22,380 nucleotides of DNA. Source: Alphaproteobacteria bacterium. Its GTDB lineage: Bacteria; Pseudomonadota; Alphaproteobacteria; RS24. The position numbers and the translations under genes were made by a program. Under the pieces are notes generated by a model. It ran no database searches. It had not been told where the DNA came from and saw only the letters and a program-made list of their open reading frames with translations. Shown here in pieces: positions 1-7,901 of this stretch. The DNA lies in assembly GCA_009920875.1 (NCBI GenBank), contig RFZE01000008.1, positions 1-22,380 on the forward strand. The letters are read 5' to 3'. Positions within the stretch are counted from its first letter, which is position 1; each line of letters opens with the position of its first letter.

Positions 1-2
1 CG

Positions 3-668
3 GAGCAAAAGCGCAAAATTATCGGTGGCACGTTTATTGACGTGTTTGAAGAAGAGGCCAATGCGGTTGGCGGGGCGGATTTTTTGGCGCAAGGCACGCT
101 GTATCCTGATGTGATTGAGAGCGTGTCCTTCACCGGTGGCCCCAGTGTCACCATTAAAAGCCATCACAATGTCGGCGGTCTGCCCGAGCGTATGAATATG
201 CAATTGGTTGAGCCGGTGCGCGAATTGTTCAAAGACGAAGTGCGCGCGCTGGGCCAAGAGCTTGGTCTGCCCGAAGCCTTTGTCGGGCGGCATCCGTTCC
301 CAGGGCCGGGGCTGGCTATTCGCATTCCGGGCGAGATTACCGGCGAGAAGCTGGAGATTTTGCGCAAAGCCGACACCGTCTATCTCGATGAGATTCGCAA
401 TCACGGGCTGTATGATGAGATTTGGCAGGCCTTTGCCGTGCTGTTGCCGGTGCGCACGGTCGGCGTGATGGGCGACAGCCGCACCTATGATTATGTTTGC
501 GGGCTTCGCGCCGTCACCTCAACCGATGGCATGACCGCCGATTATTACCCGTTCAGCCACGAGTTTTTAAGCCGCGTGTCGACCCGCATCATCAATGAAG
601 TGCGCGGCATTAACCGCGTCGTTTATGACATCACCTCAAAACCGCCCGGCACGATTGAGTGGGAGTAA
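3..668 (+). CDS. guaA: GMP synthase (glutamine-hydrolysing), C-terminal part
   Basis: Partial gene; its 5' end lies outside the window. GuaA aminates XMP to GMP using glutamine and ATP in the last step of cytosolic guanine nucleotide synthesis. The 221 visible residues are the end of the ATP pyrophosphatase domain and the whole C-terminal dimerisation domain. Family motifs include RHPFPGPGLAIRI near the domain junction, GDSRTYDY, and the C-terminal KPPGTIEWE, which is the near-invariant GuaA ending involved in XMP binding. The reading frame is open from base 3, and the GTG at 42 is internal. No clear hairpin terminator follows; the next gene starts 45 bases downstream on the same strand. The identification is secure. 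Confidence 0.97.
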   Translation, partial: EQKRKIIGGTFIDVFEEEANAVGGADFLAQGTLYPDVIESVSFTGGPSVTIKSHHNVGGLPERMNMQLVEPVRELFKDEVRALGQELGLPEAFVGRHPFPGPGLAIRIPGEITGEKLEILRKADTVYLDEIRNHGLYDEIWQAFAVLLPVRTVGVMGDSRTYDYVCGLRAVTSTDGMTADYYPFSHEFLSRVSTRIINEVRGINRVVYDITSKPPGTIEWE

Positions 669-713
669 ACGCTCTTAAATAAGCCAAGCCAAAAAATAAT
701 AAGGCGGCGGCAC

Positions 714-974
714 ATGTTTGAAATCAATCTGTTCAATGGCGCGCAAATACTCGATCAAATGATTGATTTTGTGGCGCTGTATTTACTGACAAGCCAAAGC
801 GCAAAAATTCGGTTTTACGGCTTTGCTCTCGGATTGGTCGGCTTCGCTCCGGCTACGTTTTTGGTCGTTGTTACGGAAATGTGGTGGCTGGTGCTGTGCT
901 TGCCGGTCTGGTTGGCCATTGAATTGAAAGGCGTGGTCGGCAATTGGCGCGCCGCGCAAGGGCTGGAGGCTTGA
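714..974 (+). CDS. Small hydrophobic protein of unknown function
   Basis: I do not recognise this 86-residue protein. The ATG follows a GGCGG ribosome binding site at 702-706. Residues about 37-56 and 57-74 form two hydrophobic segments, the second starting with the tryptophan pair of TEMWWLVLCLP. The N-terminal third is amphipathic and carries little charge. The tail (GNWRAAQGLEA) is soluble. It is probably an inner-membrane protein with two spans. It sits between guaA and two other small membrane-protein genes on the same strand, which suggests a co-transcribed group, but nothing here shows a function. Its coding status rests on the start signal, the hydrophobic pattern and the lack of a competing frame. 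Confidence 0.7.
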   Translation: MFEINLFNGAQILDQMIDFVALYLLTSQSAKIRFYGFALGLVGFAPATFLVVVTEMWWLVLCLPVWLAIELKGVVGNWRAAQGLEA

Positions 975-1024
975 CAGGCCGCCGCCGCTCCAGTGAACTT
1001 CTCTAAACCGTTTTGGGGAAAGCC

Positions 1025-1384
1025 ATGTCCGCCACCGCTTTTTTTCTGACCAAGATTTTCGTTTCGGCATTGGTCATCGCCATTGTGACCGAGGTTGCCA
1101 AATTGTCTGATAAATGGGGCGGATTGATAGCAGCACTGCCGACCATGACGTTTTTGATTTTGCTATGGATGCATTTTGAAGGCGCGTCGGATGGAAAAGT
1201 TGCTCGCCATGTCGGTTTCACCATTTATTTTTTGCTGCCGACCTTGCCGCTGTTTTTCGCGCTGCCTTTCATCATCAGCAAATTCGGTTTTTGGCCGGCT
1301 TTTTTCGCAAGCATTTTGCTGACCGCGCTCTTGGTCTATATGTTCAATCTGCTTTATGAGCGTTTTGGCGTAAATATACTCTAG
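1025..1384 (+). CDS. DUF3147-like small membrane protein
   Basis: This protein of 119 residues has four predicted membrane spans: residues about 4-22, 32-50, 62-80 and 86-108. The layout, and motifs such as DKWGGLIAALPTM early on, resemble the DUF3147/GlpM-like family, whose role is not settled. I start it at the ATG at 1025; a TTG at 1013 in the same frame would add four residues (MGKA) but has no better ribosome binding site. The gene lies 50 bases after the preceding small membrane gene and 93 bases before an EmrE-like transporter gene, all on the plus strand. The family call is from memory of the fold pattern and is moderate. Confidence 0.7.
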   Translation: MSATAFFLTKIFVSALVIAIVTEVAKLSDKWGGLIAALPTMTFLILLWMHFEGASDGKVARHVGFTIYFLLPTLPLFFALPFIISKFGFWPAFFASILLTALLVYMFNLLYERFGVNIL

Positions 1385-1477
1385 CCTGATGTCGATTGAC
1401 CCGACGCAATACCCTGCCATTATTGAGTGGAATGAACGGTTTAGCGAATTCATTACGACAGGCCGATTGGAAGCAAA

Positions 1478-1810
1478 ATGAACCCATATGTTTATTTGTT
1501 CGGGGCGATTATTTTGGAAGTGTGCGGCACTATGATGTTGCCGTTTACCGAAAACTTCACCAAGCCGTTGCCGAGCGTCGCATTGGTGGTGCTCTATACG
1601 GCATCGTTTTATTTGATGACATTTACGCTCGGGCAAATTCCGCTTGGGGTGGTTTATGCCACATGGAGCGGGCTTGGCGTGTTCACCGTCGCTTTACTGA
1701 GTTACTTTCTGCTCAATCAGAGTTTGAATTGGCAAGCTGTGCTCGGTTTGCTGCTGATTGTCACCGGTGTGATATTGGTCAATAGTTTCGTCAAAATGCC
1801 GACAAATTAG
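1478..1810 (+). CDS. EmrE-like small multidrug resistance transporter
   Basis: At 110 residues this matches the length of EmrE, the four-helix proton-coupled antiporter that works as a dimer in the inner membrane and exports cationic, lipophilic compounds. The N-terminus MNPYVYLFGAIILE aligns without gaps to EmrE and keeps the essential proton and substrate carboxylate Glu14. Tyr60 and Trp63 of the substrate pocket are kept in GVVYATWSGLG. A difference is proline at position 22 where EmrE has lysine. A GGAAG ribosome binding site lies 6 bases before the ATG. Substrate cannot be read from sequence; the SMR family also includes guanidinium exporters and polyamine transporters, so drug resistance is only one possibility. 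Confidence 0.88.
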   Translation: MNPYVYLFGAIILEVCGTMMLPFTENFTKPLPSVALVVLYTASFYLMTFTLGQIPLGVVYATWSGLGVFTVALLSYFLLNQSLNWQAVLGLLLIVTGVILVNSFVKMPTN

Positions 1811-1869
1811 CCTTTTTTGCAATCCAATGTGCCGATTGCTGCGTAAACGATACATTCAATGGAGAATGT

Positions 1870-2826
1870 ATGATTGCGCGCTTATCGCCTCGTCCGCTGA
1901 AGCGAATACGAAGTGGGTTATTCAGCCGGCAACAACATATTTCAAAATGCCCCGACTTGCCGCGGCTTGACGGTAAATGGGCGGTGGTGACCGGTGCCAA
2001 TGGCGGTATCGGTAAGCAAACCGCCTACGGCCTGCTGTATCGGGGCGCAGCTCTTATCATGCTGTGCCGCAATGTGGAAAAAGCCGAACGAGCGCGACAA
2101 GAATTCATCGGTAAGGGTTTTGACGCGGCCAAAATCATTCTGATTGAGTGCGATTTGGCCGATTTGGATAGCGTTATGGCAGCCGGTCAAGCGGTAAAGC
2201 ATCATTTGCAGGGTCGTAAAATCGATGTTCTTGTCGAAAATGCCGGTGTGCGGCGGCGTCAATATGGTGAAACCGAGCAGGGGCACGAAATCCATTTCGG
2301 CACCAATGTTCTGGGCCATTTTGCCTTGCGCCGCATTTTAATGGCCGATGCTTTGGCCGTTCATGCGCGCATTATCATTGTTACGGATGATAATTATGTA
2401 ATGGCGCAGGGGTGCTCTTCAAATTATCACTGGCGTTCGCCCATGGGGGCTTTGCGTGCTTATCGTCGCTCAAAACTCGGCAATTTTTGGATTGCCCGCG
2501 AATTGCAAAAACGCCATCCGCATTATAATGTTTTTATCGTGCATCCCGGCGCAGTGGCAACCGATTTGCGCGGCAATGGGCTTTTGCCAGCTTGGCTGAA
2601 CCGGTTTTTATGCGTATCGCCAAGTGCCGGAGCGCGGACATCGCTGATGTGCGCAGCTCAGCAAGACCTGACGCATGGCAGCTATTATCACAACATGCAT
2701 GGTGAATGTGAGCTTGATAATGCCGACCCCGCCACCAATGATGAGGCGGCGGCGCGCCTATGGGCGCGATGCCATGAAATGACCGCGAATCTCGGTGCTT
2801 CCGTTGCCATTAAATTGGCTTCCTAA
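1870..2826 (+). CDS. Short-chain dehydrogenase/reductase, retinol dehydrogenase-like, atypical active site
   Basis: This 318-residue Rossmann-fold oxidoreductase begins 5 bases after a GGAG ribosome binding site at 1861-1864. The dinucleotide-binding motif TGANGGIG lies at residues 41-48, NAG at 124-126, and the catalytic Tyr198-x-x-x-Lys202 in YRRSK. The arrangement with HPGAVATDLRG after the active site resembles retinol dehydrogenase or protochlorophyllide reductase-type SDRs. About 30 basic residues precede the Rossmann core. The strand that usually carries the catalytic serine (VSS) reads IVTDDN here, with Thr172 in its place, so activity may be altered. The following gene is panB on the same strand, 71 bases away, with no sign of a linked pathway. 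Substrate is unknown. Confidence 0.85.
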   Translation: MIARLSPRPLKRIRSGLFSRQQHISKCPDLPRLDGKWAVVTGANGGIGKQTAYGLLYRGAALIMLCRNVEKAERARQEFIGKGFDAAKIILIECDLADLDSVMAAGQAVKHHLQGRKIDVLVENAGVRRRQYGETEQGHEIHFGTNVLGHFALRRILMADALAVHARIIIVTDDNYVMAQGCSSNYHWRSPMGALRAYRRSKLGNFWIARELQKRHPHYNVFIVHPGAVATDLRGNGLLPAWLNRFLCVSPSAGARTSLMCAAQQDLTHGSYYHNMHGECELDNADPATNDEAAARLWARCHEMTANLGASVAIKLAS

Positions 2827-2897
2827 AACGTTGAATTCATTGCCATGACGGCCTAATTCGGCTAGTTTCCGCGCCAGTTAATGGATTGGAGACGGTG

Positions 2898-3725
2898 ATG
2901 TCCGTTCAAAAGCGCAGCGCGCGTTTAACCGTGCCGGAAATATTGGCGCGCAAAGGCCATGAGCCTATTGTCTGCCTGACCTCATACCATGCCCATACGG
3001 CGGCGTTGATTGATCCGCATGTCGATGTGCTGCTGGTCGGCGACAGTCTCGGCATGGTGATGTATGGCATGGAAAACACACTGGGTGTAACGCTGGACAT
3101 GATGATTGCCCATGGTGCGGCCGTGGTTCGTGGTTCCAGTTCCGCCTTGGTGGTGGTCGATATGCCGTTCGGCACTTATGAAGAAAGCCGCGCCCATGCC
3201 TTTCACAACGCTGCGCGCACAATGAAAGAAACCGGCTGTCAGGCGGTTAAACTGGAAGGCGGCGAGCGCATGGCTGAAACCGTGCATCATTTGACGCAGC
3301 GCGGTATTCCGGTGATGGGGCATATCGGTTTAACGCCGCAAAACGTCAATGTGATGGGCGGCTTCAAAACGCAAGGGCGCAGCAAAGATGACTGGCCGCA
3401 AATCGAACGCGACGCGCAAGCTTTGGCGGAAGCCGGTGCTTTTGCCATTGTTTTGGAAGGCATGGCCGCGCCTTTGGCCGATAAAATTTCGGCGGCAATT
3501 AACGTGCCGACCATTGGTATTGGGGCTTCAGCCGGTTGCGACGGCCAGATTTTGGTGACGGAAGACATGCTCGGCCTGTCGCCGAAAGTGCCGAAATTCG
3601 TTAAGGAATTTGCTACTTTGGGCCAGCAAATTGCCAGTGCAGCCGAGGCTTATGCCAATGATGTCAGGGCGCGCAAATTTCCTGAACAAAAGCACACTTA
3701 TGCTCTAAAAGAAGAGTCGGAGTAG
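2898..3725 (+). CDS. panB: 3-methyl-2-oxobutanoate hydroxymethyltransferase
   Basis: PanB transfers a hydroxymethyl group from 5,10-methylene-tetrahydrofolate to alpha-ketoisovalerate to give ketopantoate, the first committed step to pantothenate and coenzyme A. The protein has 275 residues, normal for the family. The metal-binding acids are visible: Asp49 in LLVGDSLGM, the Asp of VVDMPFGTY and the Glu of VKLEGGERM. The catalytic Glu lies in IVLEGM, and IGIGASAGCDGQILV is the conserved C-terminal motif. I start at the ATG at 2898, which has GGAG at 2888-2891; an in-frame TTG at 2886 would overlap that site. A YfgM-like gene follows after 13 bases. No other pantothenate gene is in the window. 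Confidence 0.96.
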   Translation: MSVQKRSARLTVPEILARKGHEPIVCLTSYHAHTAALIDPHVDVLLVGDSLGMVMYGMENTLGVTLDMMIAHGAAVVRGSSSALVVVDMPFGTYEESRAHAFHNAARTMKETGCQAVKLEGGERMAETVHHLTQRGIPVMGHIGLTPQNVNVMGGFKTQGRSKDDWPQIERDAQALAEAGAFAIVLEGMAAPLADKISAAINVPTIGIGASAGCDGQILVTEDMLGLSPKVPKFVKEFATLGQQIASAAEAYANDVRARKFPEQKHTYALKEESE

Positions 3726-3738
3726 TTGGAGAAACGCC

Positions 3739-4449
3739 GTGAACGACAATATTTTTGACGAAATCACCGCTGATTTGCGCCGTGACCGTATGGCCGATGC
3801 ATGGGCCAAATATGGCCGCTATGTCATTGGCAGTGCAGTGGCCTTAGTGCTGATAGTGGCCGGTGTAACAGGTTATGCGGCGCTTAGGGCCGGGCAGCAA
3901 GAAGCGGCATCTGCCCGTTATGATGCGCTGCAAGCTGATATCGCTGAAGCCGATAGCGATCAAAAAATTGCGCGCCTATTGGCTTTTGCCGAAGCCGAAA
4001 GCAATGGCTATGGCGCGCTGGCTCGTTTTACCGCCGCATTGGACCAAGCAGAACAAGGCCAATTTGACAATGCGTTGTCCGGCTTTGACGAATTGGCAGG
4101 CCGCAGTGGACTGCCTGACAGTCTGCAAGATTATGCCGCTCTGCAAGCCGCCATTGTGCTGCTTGATAGCGGCGGCGCCCTTGACGATATTGAGAGCCGC
4201 CTCGACGATTTGGTCGACGATGATAACCGCCTGCAACCAATGGCGCGCGAAGTATTGGCGCTGGCCTATTCGGCGCATGACAAGCCGCTGGAAGCGCGCG
4301 ATTTGCTGATGCAGCAAATTGCCGATGGCCGGGTCAGCTCATTGACCCGTGCGCGCGCCGAAATCATGCTGCAAACCGTGAAGGGTGGGCTTATTGGTCT
4401 GCCGGAAGCCAATGCCGAGCCGGAAACCGAAGCAAAGGGTGATAATTAA
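3739..4449 (+). CDS. YfgM-like membrane-anchored tetratricopeptide-type protein
   Basis: The protein has 236 residues with a cytosolic N-terminus of about 27 residues, one membrane span at about 28-49, and a helical periplasmic domain rich in Ala, Asp and Glu. This is the layout of the YfgM/TPR_21 family, whose E. coli member is linked to the SecYEG translocon and periplasmic chaperones. Gene order supports the call: it is followed by bamB (1-base overlap) and then der, the same order as yfgM-bamB-der in E. coli. The start is a GTG with GGAG at 3728-3731. The last 15 or so residues are acidic and probably disordered. The function is inferred from family and neighbourhood rather than from a diagnostic motif. 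Confidence 0.82.
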   Translation: MNDNIFDEITADLRRDRMADAWAKYGRYVIGSAVALVLIVAGVTGYAALRAGQQEAASARYDALQADIAEADSDQKIARLLAFAEAESNGYGALARFTAALDQAEQGQFDNALSGFDELAGRSGLPDSLQDYAALQAAIVLLDSGGALDDIESRLDDLVDDDNRLQPMAREVLALAYSAHDKPLEARDLLMQQIADGRVSSLTRARAEIMLQTVKGGLIGLPEANAEPETEAKGDN

Positions 4450-5828
4450 TGGTCCGTGCTCAATCCTTTAGCCTTCGTCATTTTGCAAGCCTTGCTTTAG
4501 CCGCTTTTTTGGTTGGCTGTGGCGGCGCCAGCGATGATGAAAAATTCGATGGCGACCGCATTTCAGTGTTGAGCTTTGACGCGCAATTGAACGCTGACCC
4601 GCGCCTTGCCGATACCAGCGTGCCTGTGCTGCCGGCCTTTCGCAATGCTGAATGGAGCAATCCGGGTGGTTTTCCGACCCATGCTTTTTACCATCTGGAA
4701 TTGGATGGGCTGGATGGTGGCTATAAGGTTGAATTCGTCGCCGGCAATGGTGGCTATAAACGAATGAAAGCGCCGCCCATTGTCGCTGACGGCAAGGTAT
4801 TTGCGCTCGGGTCTGACCTTAAAATCTCAGCCGCTGACATGAAAACAGGCGCCTTGCTATGGCAGGCATCGGTAGTGACTTTGGCCAAAGAAACCAATTT
4901 CGGCTGGTCGCGCTTTTGGGGTTCCGACCAAGTCGATGCCGATTTGCGCGACGGTTTTGGCGGTGGCGTGGCTTATGGGCGCGGCCGCGTGATTGCCACC
5001 ACCGGCTTTGGCGAAATCATGGCCCTCAATGGCGATACCGGCGAAATTCTCTGGCGCGTGCAAAACAGCGTGCCGTTCTCCAATGCGCCGACCGTACGCG
5101 GCAATCAAATTTTTGTGGCGTCGCAAGACAGTCGTTTGCAGGCTTTCAATATTGAGACCGGCGAGCGCATTTGGGAGCATTTGGCGATTACCGAAGAGGC
5201 GACGATTATCGGCGCAACCAGCGTGGCGGTGAACGAGCAAATTGTCGTTGCCGGGTTTAATTCCGGTGAAGTTGTGGCGTTAAACTCAGTCAATGGTGCG
5301 GTGCTATGGACTGACAGCTTGACCAGTCGCGGCACGCAAGTGACGCCGCTGTCAAAACTCAATGCCATTGTCGGGCGTCCGGTGATTGACCGCGACCGCG
5401 TTATCGTGACCAGCCATGGTGGGCGCACGGCGGCGATCGATATTCGCTCGGGCGAACGCATTTGGACAACCGATGTCGGTTCTATCGAAACCCCGTGGGT
5501 GATGGGCGATTATCTTCTGATCATGTCGCTGGAAGGGCAGCTTGTCTCGCTTTCGCGCGAGCAGGGGCGGGTGCGTTGGCTGACGCAATTGCCGAGTTTT
5601 GAAGATGAAGAAGACCGCGATGGCCGCATTCGTTGGGCCGGGCCTTTGCTGGCCGGTGGGCAAGTTGTTCTGGCCTCATCTGACGGGCGTTTGGTGTCGG
5701 TCAATCCGGTGACCGGTGAGATTATCGCCTATCAAAATATTGAAGAGCCGGTCAATGTGACACCGGTGGTCGCCGACGGCACGCTGTTTGTGCTGACCGA
5801 TGAGGGTTCGCTCATCGCGCGGCGTTAG
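4449..5828 (+). CDS. bamB: Outer membrane assembly lipoprotein BamB
   Basis: BamB is the beta-propeller lipoprotein of the BAM complex, which inserts beta-barrel proteins into the outer membrane. The 459-residue product has a lipoprotein signal peptide ending in a lipobox LVG-Cys24; the +2 residue is glycine, consistent with outer-membrane sorting. A long linker follows, then repeated propeller blades with PQQ-type strands such as ALNGDTGEILWR, AFNIETGERIWE, ALNSVNGAVLW, AIDIRSGERIWTT and SLSREQGRVRW. The length is somewhat above E. coli BamB (about 390), with the extra sequence mostly between the lipobox and the first blade. The ATG overlaps the upstream stop (TAATG), so translation is probably coupled. 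der follows after 9 bases. Confidence 0.93.
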   Translation: MVRAQSFSLRHFASLALAAFLVGCGGASDDEKFDGDRISVLSFDAQLNADPRLADTSVPVLPAFRNAEWSNPGGFPTHAFYHLELDGLDGGYKVEFVAGNGGYKRMKAPPIVADGKVFALGSDLKISAADMKTGALLWQASVVTLAKETNFGWSRFWGSDQVDADLRDGFGGGVAYGRGRVIATTGFGEIMALNGDTGEILWRVQNSVPFSNAPTVRGNQIFVASQDSRLQAFNIETGERIWEHLAITEEATIIGATSVAVNEQIVVAGFNSGEVVALNSVNGAVLWTDSLTSRGTQVTPLSKLNAIVGRPVIDRDRVIVTSHGGRTAAIDIRSGERIWTTDVGSIETPWVMGDYLLIMSLEGQLVSLSREQGRVRWLTQLPSFEDEEDRDGRIRWAGPLLAGGQVVLASSDGRLVSVNPVTGEIIAYQNIEEPVNVTPVVADGTLFVLTDEGSLIARR

Positions 5829-5837
5829 GGGCGGCGC

Positions 5838-7271
5838 ATGATTTCTCATAATTTCATTCTCGCCATTGTCGGGCGACCCAATGTCGGTAAATCGACCCTG
5901 TTCAATCGGCTGGTCGGGCGCAAGCTGGCGCTGGTTGACGACCAACCCGGCGTGACACGTGACCGCCGCTTTGGCGATGCCAAGCTGGGTGATTTACGCT
6001 TCCAAATTATCGACACGGCCGGTTTTGAAGAGGGCAAGTCGGGCTCGCTTGAGGCGCGTATGCGGGCGCAAACCGAGGCGGCGATTGCCGAGGCTGATAT
6101 GGTGCTGATGCTGACCGATGCGCGCGTCGGCATTTTGCCGGAAGACGAGTTGTTTGCGCGACTGCTCAGAAAGGCCGATGTGCCGGTCATGCTGGCTGCC
6201 AATAAGGCCGAGGGCAGTGCCGCTGAGGCCGGTTTGAACGAGGCCTATAAATTGGGGCTGGGCGACCCGATTGCGCTGTCTGCCGAGCACGGCAACGGCA
6301 CGGATGAGCTTTATAAGCAAATTCGCGATGCGCAAATGGCCTATGAAGAGACGCATGGCGGAGCGTGGAATACGGCGTTTGACGAAGAGGAAGAAGATGC
6401 CGATTTTGACCCCGATCAGCCATTTGAAGATGACCCTGACAAGCCGCTGCGCGTTGCCATTTTGGGACGCCCGAATGCCGGTAAATCGACGCTTATCAAT
6501 TATCTGCTCAATGATGACCGGCTGTTGACCGGGCCGGAGGCGGGGATTACCCGTGACAGTATTTCCGTCAATTGGACATGGGCTGACGATGCCGCACCCA
6601 ATGGCGCGCGCCCGATTACGCTATGGGACACGGCCGGTGTGCGGCGCAAGGCGCGGGTGACGGAGAAGCTGGAAAAACTGTCTGTGGCCGACGGTTTGCG
6701 CGCGGTGAAATTTGCCGAAGTGGTGGTGCTGCTCATTGATGCGACCAGCCCGTTCGACAAGCAAGATATCCAGCTGGCCGATTTGGTGGAGCGCGAAGGG
6801 CGCGCCCTCGTCATCGCCATCAATAAATGGGATTTGAAACTCGACCGCAAGGAAGTGCGCCAAACGGTGAATGATGCGCTGTTGCGCGCGCTGCCGCGCC
6901 TGCGCGGGGTGCCGGTGATTATGCTGTCGGCGCAAACCGGCAAGGGCGTTGAAAAGCTGATGCCCGCCGTGCAGCGGCAATATGAATTGTGGAATGCCCG
7001 CATCGGCACGGCCAAGCTCAATCGTTGGTTGGGTGAGGTGATTGACCGCCATCCGCCGCCTGCCGATAAGGGCCGGCCGGTGCGACTGCGCTACATCACG
7101 CAAGCCAAATCGCGCCCGCCGACATTTGTCAGCTTTTCCAGTCGCGGCCATGCCGTGCCGGAGAGCTATCAGCGTTATCTTGCCAATAGTTTGCGCGAAA
7201 CCTTTGCGCTGGACGGCATCCCCTTACGCATTTTCATTCGTAAGGGCAAAAACCCTTATGAAGACCGCTAG
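5838..7271 (+). CDS. der: Ribosome biogenesis GTPase Der (EngA)
   Basis: Der is an essential GTPase with two tandem G domains and a C-terminal KH-like domain; it assists 50S subunit maturation. The 477 residues show the first P-loop GRPNVGKST (12-20) with DTAG and the G4 variant NKAEG, then an acidic linker near residues 180-205. The second P-loop GRPNAGKST starts at 210, with DTAGVRRKARV and NKWD. The KH-like end includes PPTFVSFSSRGHAVPESYQRYL and finishes in IRKGKNPYEDR. NKAE instead of NKxD in the first domain is, to my knowledge, common in alphaproteobacterial Der. The stop shares the palindrome CTAG with the stop of the convergent small gene, leaving no room for a terminator between them. 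Confidence 0.97.
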   Translation: MISHNFILAIVGRPNVGKSTLFNRLVGRKLALVDDQPGVTRDRRFGDAKLGDLRFQIIDTAGFEEGKSGSLEARMRAQTEAAIAEADMVLMLTDARVGILPEDELFARLLRKADVPVMLAANKAEGSAAEAGLNEAYKLGLGDPIALSAEHGNGTDELYKQIRDAQMAYEETHGGAWNTAFDEEEEDADFDPDQPFEDDPDKPLRVAILGRPNAGKSTLINYLLNDDRLLTGPEAGITRDSISVNWTWADDAAPNGARPITLWDTAGVRRKARVTEKLEKLSVADGLRAVKFAEVVVLLIDATSPFDKQDIQLADLVEREGRALVIAINKWDLKLDRKEVRQTVNDALLRALPRLRGVPVIMLSAQTGKGVEKLMPAVQRQYELWNARIGTAKLNRWLGEVIDRHPPPADKGRPVRLRYITQAKSRPPTFVSFSSRGHAVPESYQRYLANSLRETFALDGIPLRIFIRKGKNPYEDR

Positions 7272-7483
7272 GGTTTTCTTTGGCGAAGTTCGGTCAGTTG
7301 ATTTTTGACATCAATGAGACTCTGTTGAGTGGCGCGCCATTCGAGCCTGACATTGTTTAAATCTTTCAGCCACAAGGTCACCCAAGTAACCCAAATGACA
7401 ATGGCAATAGTCAATATGACAAGTGACCACGCCCACCCATCACCTGCCTGCAAAGCAGTGAAAAATAATTTTTGGAAACCCAT
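7268..7483 (-). CDS. Small single-span membrane protein of unknown function
   Basis: I do not recognise this 71-residue protein. A hydrophobic segment with several tryptophans (residues about 17-39) is followed by a polar helical tail rich in Leu, Asn, Gln, Arg and Lys, which could form a short coiled coil (LNNVRLEW, DVKNQLTELRQ). Orientation is probably N-out or N-in with a cytosolic tail, but this is not certain. Its ATG lies 3 bases after the stop of the upstream minus-strand gene (7487-7726), so the two are almost certainly co-transcribed and coupled. Its stop overlaps the der stop on the other strand by 4 bases. Composition is AT-richer than the flanking conserved genes. Confidence 0.72.
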   Translation of the reverse strand: MGFQKLFFTALQAGDGWAWSLVILTIAIVIWVTWVTLWLKDLNNVRLEWRATQQSLIDVKNQLTELRQRKP

Positions 7484-7486
7484 AAT

Positions 7487-7726
7487 CTAGGCAATTTCCA
7501 GTTCAGCAACCAGGCGACCAAAATCATCAAGCTTTTTTGGGGTAATCTGAACATCACTATCCAAAACTTCTTTCAAATTCTGTTTGGATTGCACGATAAT
7601 TCGATTGCCCAATCTATCCTGAAACTGCCAATGGTGATCTATCTCCACCAACCTTTCGCTTGCATCAACAACTTTGGTGATATGATAAACTTTGGGCCTT
7701 CCCAATAACTTGCTGATTAAAGACAT
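7487..7726 (-). CDS. Small soluble protein of unknown function
   Basis: This 79-residue protein has no family I recognise. It looks soluble, with mixed charge and likely beta-rich in the middle (RLVEIDHHWQFQDRLGNRIIVQ), then a helical end. It has no cysteines and no signal peptide. Translation starts at an ATG with a strong AAGGAG site 7 bases upstream. A near-consensus promoter at 7756-7784 would start transcription only about 20 bases before the gene. It is the first of two small genes on the minus strand, and the second encodes a membrane protein, so the two may act as a pair. That pairing is inferred only from coupling. Confidence 0.72.
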   Translation of the reverse strand: MSLISKLLGRPKVYHITKVVDASERLVEIDHHWQFQDRLGNRIIVQSKQNLKEVLDSDVQITPKKLDDFGRLVAELEIA

Positions 7727-7755
7727 TTTCTGTCTCCTTTATTTTTCCTCCGGAG

Positions 7756-7784
7756 ATTCTACTGGTCGTCTCGGTTGCTTTCAA
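7756..7784 (-). promoter_or_regulatory. Sigma-70-type promoter for the small minus-strand gene pair
   Basis: Read on the minus strand, a -35 box TTGAAA (7784-7779) and a -10 box TAGAAT (7761-7756) are separated by exactly 17 bases. Each box differs from consensus at one position. The expected start point is near 7750, giving a leader of about 20-25 bases that contains the AAGGAG ribosome binding site of the 7487-7726 gene. This is the best-looking promoter in the window, but it has been read by eye. Confidence 0.6.
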
Positions 7785-7901
7785 CAGAGCTATTTTCAAT
7801 AAGTTAAATCGAAGAAAATATCTGAAATTAACGCTCTTTTAGCGCGCCCCCGTGTCTATTAAAACATGGTCAAAACAATAAGAAGCCAAAGGGGTTTTTC
7901 G

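Noticed and set aside
1396..1785. Plus-strand frame of 129 codons overlapping the EmrE-like gene
   Set aside because: It overlaps a clear SMR gene in another frame and its product has no membrane pattern or family motif.
2831..2853. Promoter for panB (TTGAAT followed by CCTAAT or TAATTC)
   Set aside because: Spacing and -10 match cannot be satisfied together; evidence is too weak to list.
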